In this document: positions 61,663-64,000 of the stretch, one piece after another
How positions within the stretch are numbered: the stretch's first letter is position 1
How the letters are laid out: each line of letters opens with the position of its first letter
Origin: Sphingobacterium wenxiniae
GTDB lineage: Bacteria > Bacteroidota > Bacteroidia > Sphingobacteriales > Sphingobacteriaceae
Assembly (NCBI RefSeq): GCF_900116225.1
Contig: NZ_FOZZ01000009.1
Coordinates: 43,857-107,856, forward strand
Direction: 5' to 3'
DNA length: 64,000 bases
The notes under the pieces: generated by a model
Seen by the model: only the letters and a program-made list of their open reading frames with translations
The model's database searches: none
What the model was told of the DNA's origin: nothing
Translations under genes and position numbers: made by a program

Positions 61663-62158
61663 GTTAGATAATCAACTGATATTGAGTTCTCTGCAAGAAA
61701 AATTCGGGCAGAGTGTGAAGCCATTGGGCGAACCACATGGTCTGTTGACTGTAGAGGTGGACAAAGAGGCCATTATTGAGGTGCTCAGCTTTGTGAAAGA
61801 TGATGAAACGCTTCGCTTCAATTTTCTGACGGACATTACTGCTGTTCACTATCCGAAACAAGAACGCGAGTTCTGCGTAGTTTACCATGTGCACAACATG
61901 TTGCAGAATGTTCGGTTGCGGCTAAAGGTTTTCCTTCAAGGTCCAGAGCCGAGCGTGGCTTCTGCTACCAGCGTATGGAACGGTGCGAACTGGATGGAGC
62001 GGGAAACCTACGATTTCTTTGGCGTTGTGTTCGAAGGACATCCGGATTTGAGACGTATACTGAACATGGATGAATTGGAAGTGTTTCCGATGCGGAAGGA
62101 ATATCCTTTGGAAGATCCTAACCGCGTAGATAAAAAAGATTTTTACTTTGGACGTTAA
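61655..62158 (+). CDS. nuoC: NADH-quinone oxidoreductase subunit C
   Basis: The 167-residue subunit shows [25 protein letters not shown] and the signature [25 protein letters not shown]. It is a stand-alone NuoC and not a NuoCD fusion as in E. coli. It lies in the peripheral arm of complex I. Confidence 0.96.
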   Translation: MDKLDNQLILSSLQEKFGQSVKPLGEPHGLLTVEVDKEAIIEVLSFVKDDETLRFNFLTDITAVHYPKQEREFCVVYHVHNMLQNVRLRLKVFLQGPEPSVASATSVWNGANWMERETYDFFGVVFEGHPDLRRILNMDELEVFPMRKEYPLEDPNRVDKKDFYFGR

Positions 62159-62178
62159 CACCTAAGTGGATAGAGAAG

Positions 62179-63414
62179 ATGAGCAAGCCCATAACCAAGA
62201 TAACGAGCAATAAACCGGTATTTTTTGATAATGACCCTCAAGAAGAGCTGATTACCTTAAATATAGGCCCGACGCACCCTGCTACACATGGTGTATTCCA
62301 GAATGTCGTCCAGATTGATGGTGAACGGATTGTTAGTGGTGTCTCCACCATTGGCTATATACACCGTGCTTTTGAGAAAATTGCAGAACACCGTCCTTTT
62401 TACCAGATTACACCCTTGACCGACCGCTTGAACTACTGTTCGTCGCCGATCAATAACATGGGCTGGCACATGACGGTGGAAAAGCTGTTGAACATCGAGA
62501 TACCGAAGCGTGTGCAATATATGCGCGTTATCGTGATGGAATTGGCGCGTATTGCGGATCATATTATCTGTAACGGTATCTTGGGTGTGGATACGGGGGC
62601 TTTTTCTGGCTTCCTCTATGTTATGCAGGAACGCGAATTTATTTATGAAATCTTCGAAGAGATTTGTGGAGCACGTTTGACGACAAATATCGGTCGTATT
62701 GGTGGATTTGAGCGCGATTTCAATGAAGTTGCTTTCCGTAAGATCGAAGAGTTTACGAAGCGTTTCCCCCCTGTATTGAAAGAATTTGAAGAGCTTTTCG
62801 TACGTAATCGGATTTTCATTGAGCGTACATCCGGTGTTGCAGCCGTAACGCCAGAAGAGGCTTTGAGCTATAGTTGGTCTGGTCCTATTCTACGGGCTAC
62901 AGGTGTAGATTATGATGTGCGTGCCGTTGCGCCTTATTGTTCGTATGAAGAATTTGATTTTGAAGTCCCTGTGGGCACGAATGGTGATGTCTATGACCGG
63001 TTCTTGGTGCGAAACGAGGAGATGTGGCAGTCCTTGCGCATTATTGAGCAAGCTTTAGAAAAAATTAAGAAAGAGCCGGCTGGTGTTTTCCATGCGGATG
63101 TGCCGGAATTCTATTTGCCTCCGAAAGAGCAAGTTTACACCAACATGGAAGCACTTATCTACCACTTTAAGATTGTCATGGGCGAGTGGGAAACGCCACA
63201 ATCCGAGGTGTACCACGCAGTGGAAGGCGCCAACGGTGAATTAGGTTTTTACCTGATACACGATGGCGGTCGTTCGCCATATCGTTTGCATTTCAGACGG
63301 CCTTCTTTTGTCAACTATCAGATGTTTGCACCGATGAGCAGCGGGATGTTGATTTCGGATGCCATTATCAATATGAGTAGTTTAAATGTTATTGCAGGAG
63401 AATTAGATGCTTAG
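62179..63414 (+). CDS. nuoD: NADH-quinone oxidoreductase subunit D
   Basis: The 411-residue subunit has NIGPTHPATHGVFQ, HRAFEKIAEHR, DRLNYCSSPINNMGW and a C-terminal SPYRLHFRRPSFVNYQM. It forms the quinone site next to NuoB. Its end overlaps the nuoE start by 8 bp. Confidence 0.97.
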   Translation: MSKPITKITSNKPVFFDNDPQEELITLNIGPTHPATHGVFQNVVQIDGERIVSGVSTIGYIHRAFEKIAEHRPFYQITPLTDRLNYCSSPINNMGWHMTVEKLLNIEIPKRVQYMRVIVMELARIADHIICNGILGVDTGAFSGFLYVMQEREFIYEIFEEICGARLTTNIGRIGGFERDFNEVAFRKIEEFTKRFPPVLKEFEELFVRNRIFIERTSGVAAVTPEEALSYSWSGPILRATGVDYDVRAVAPYCSYEEFDFEVPVGTNGDVYDRFLVRNEEMWQSLRIIEQALEKIKKEPAGVFHADVPEFYLPPKEQVYTNMEALIYHFKIVMGEWETPQSEVYHAVEGANGELGFYLIHDGGRSPYRLHFRRPSFVNYQMFAPMSSGMLISDAIINMSSLNVIAGELDA

Positions 63415-63931
63415 TGTTAAAGAAAATATGATTGTCGAATTCTCGGATGAACTCTTAGCCAAGTTTGCCGAGGTCGTTGCGCGATACCCACAAGGGCGTC
63501 AGAAATCAGCACTATTGCCGGTATTGCATTTGGTGCAGGCAGAATACGGCTGGTTAAGCGTTGACGCGATGGATAAGGTTGCTGCCTATCTTGATATTCG
63601 ACCTATAGAGGTATATGAAGTGGCTACTTTCTATACCATGTTCTTTTTGCAGCCGCAAGGGAAATACATGTTGGAAGTTTGTCGTACAGGACCTTGCTGT
63701 CTGGTTGGTGCTGAGCGCATCATGAAGCATATTGAGCAAAGGTTGGGTGTGAAAGAAGGCGAAGTGACGGCAGACGGTCTGTTTTCGTGGCGAGGTGTAG
63801 AATGCGTGGCAGCCTGTGGCTTTGGACCGGTATTACAGATCGGTCCCGAATATACGTTCTACGAAAACCTAACGGAGGAAAGCGTGGACAACTTAATTAA
63901 TGAATTGAAACAAAAATCTCAGCAAGGATAG
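63407..63931 (+). CDS. nuoE: NADH-quinone oxidoreductase subunit E
   Basis: The 174-residue subunit is a thioredoxin-like [2Fe-2S] protein: VCRTGPCCLVGAE gives the first two cysteines and VECVAACGFGPVLQIG the second two. It works with NuoF at the NADH entry. The ATG at 63407 overlaps the nuoD end. MIVEFSDELL at 63428 is an alternative start. Confidence 0.95.
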   Translation: MLSVKENMIVEFSDELLAKFAEVVARYPQGRQKSALLPVLHLVQAEYGWLSVDAMDKVAAYLDIRPIEVYEVATFYTMFFLQPQGKYMLEVCRTGPCCLVGAERIMKHIEQRLGVKEGEVTADGLFSWRGVECVAACGFGPVLQIGPEYTFYENLTEESVDNLINELKQKSQQG

Positions 63932-63933
63932 TT

Positions 63934-64000
63934 ATGGCACGTAAGTTATTGTTGACACATATCGATGTTCCCGGCATTCAGAGTTTTGAGGTATACCGTC
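63934..64000 (+). CDS. nuoF: NADH-quinone oxidoreductase subunit F (partial, cut by window end)
   Basis: The first 22 residues (MARKLLLTHIDVPGIQSFEVYR) after a 2-bp gap from nuoE. Assigned to NuoF by position in the operon and by this typical beginning. The rest is outside the window. Confidence 0.75.
   Translation, partial: MARKLLLTHIDVPGIQSFEVYR

Overview
The window looks like a chromosome segment of a member of the Bacteroidota, most likely the Sphingobacteriales (Sphingobacterium or a close relative). This is inferred from protein families and not from any rRNA gene. The supporting signs are many -7 promoter boxes of the form TAnnTTTG, outer-membrane receptors with an N-terminal carboxypeptidase-like domain, a DUF4374 lipoprotein, the parA-parB-DUF5683-dapB-lepB gene order, an exbB-exbD-exbD-tonB operon ending in a PstS-like and a TPR gene, and a NagB fused to a PIG-L domain. 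The region is densely coding and mostly housekeeping. I saw no rRNA, tRNA, insertion sequence, prophage or CRISPR array.

Layout. 1-2.8 kb: the start of a repeat-rich unknown protein, a DUF1080 lipoprotein, an LpxH-like phosphoesterase and a flavin reductase. 3.0-7.9 kb: parA, parB, DUF5683, dapB and lepB. 7.9-14.5 kb: pdxJ, the c-di-AMP synthase cdaA, a DUF1338 gene paired with a YdiJ-type dehydrogenase (a likely 2-oxoadipate to 2-oxoglutarate route), and comF. 14.5-24.4 kb: a 41-residue lipoprotein, VanZ, a PadR/PspC operon with a clear operator, an outer-membrane barrel protein, a LOG-family enzyme, uxaC, a beta-propeller protein and murF. 24.4-33.7 kb (all minus): Rrf2 regulator, PafA-like phosphatase, uvrA, sialidase, nnr, xseB and xseA. 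34.1-42.7 kb: serine hydrolase and M19 dipeptidase, an ECF sigma factor with a membrane partner, radA, a 58-residue lipoprotein, a TlpA-like thioredoxin and nagB.

42.8-51.7 kb is the most distinctive part, an apparent iron or siderophore island. It holds an AraC-family regulator, a divergent siderophore-type TonB-dependent receptor, an unrecognised 264-residue protein, and a second TonB-dependent receptor followed by a DUF4374 lipoprotein, which resembles the XusA/XusB xenosiderophore pair. Both receptor promoters carry the same pair of direct repeats about 36-37 bp ahead of the -7 box. They also carry copies of a palindrome (TTTAGATT-N-AATCTAAA) that occurs in perfect form at the araC start. 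This suggests activation by the AraC protein and repression by a metal-responsive regulator. The energy supply for such receptors (ExbB, two ExbD, TonB) is encoded 3 kb further on, at 54.4-57.5 kb.

51.8-64 kb: a small phage-holin-like membrane protein, DUF2147, a lipid kinase, a SUI1-type factor, the exb/ton operon, and the first genes of the respiratory complex I operon (nuoA to nuoF, the last cut by the window end). Many gene ends carry strong hairpins, several of which overlap the stop codons of convergent genes. One hairpin family (AGACTTCCGAAGTTT) recurs three times.
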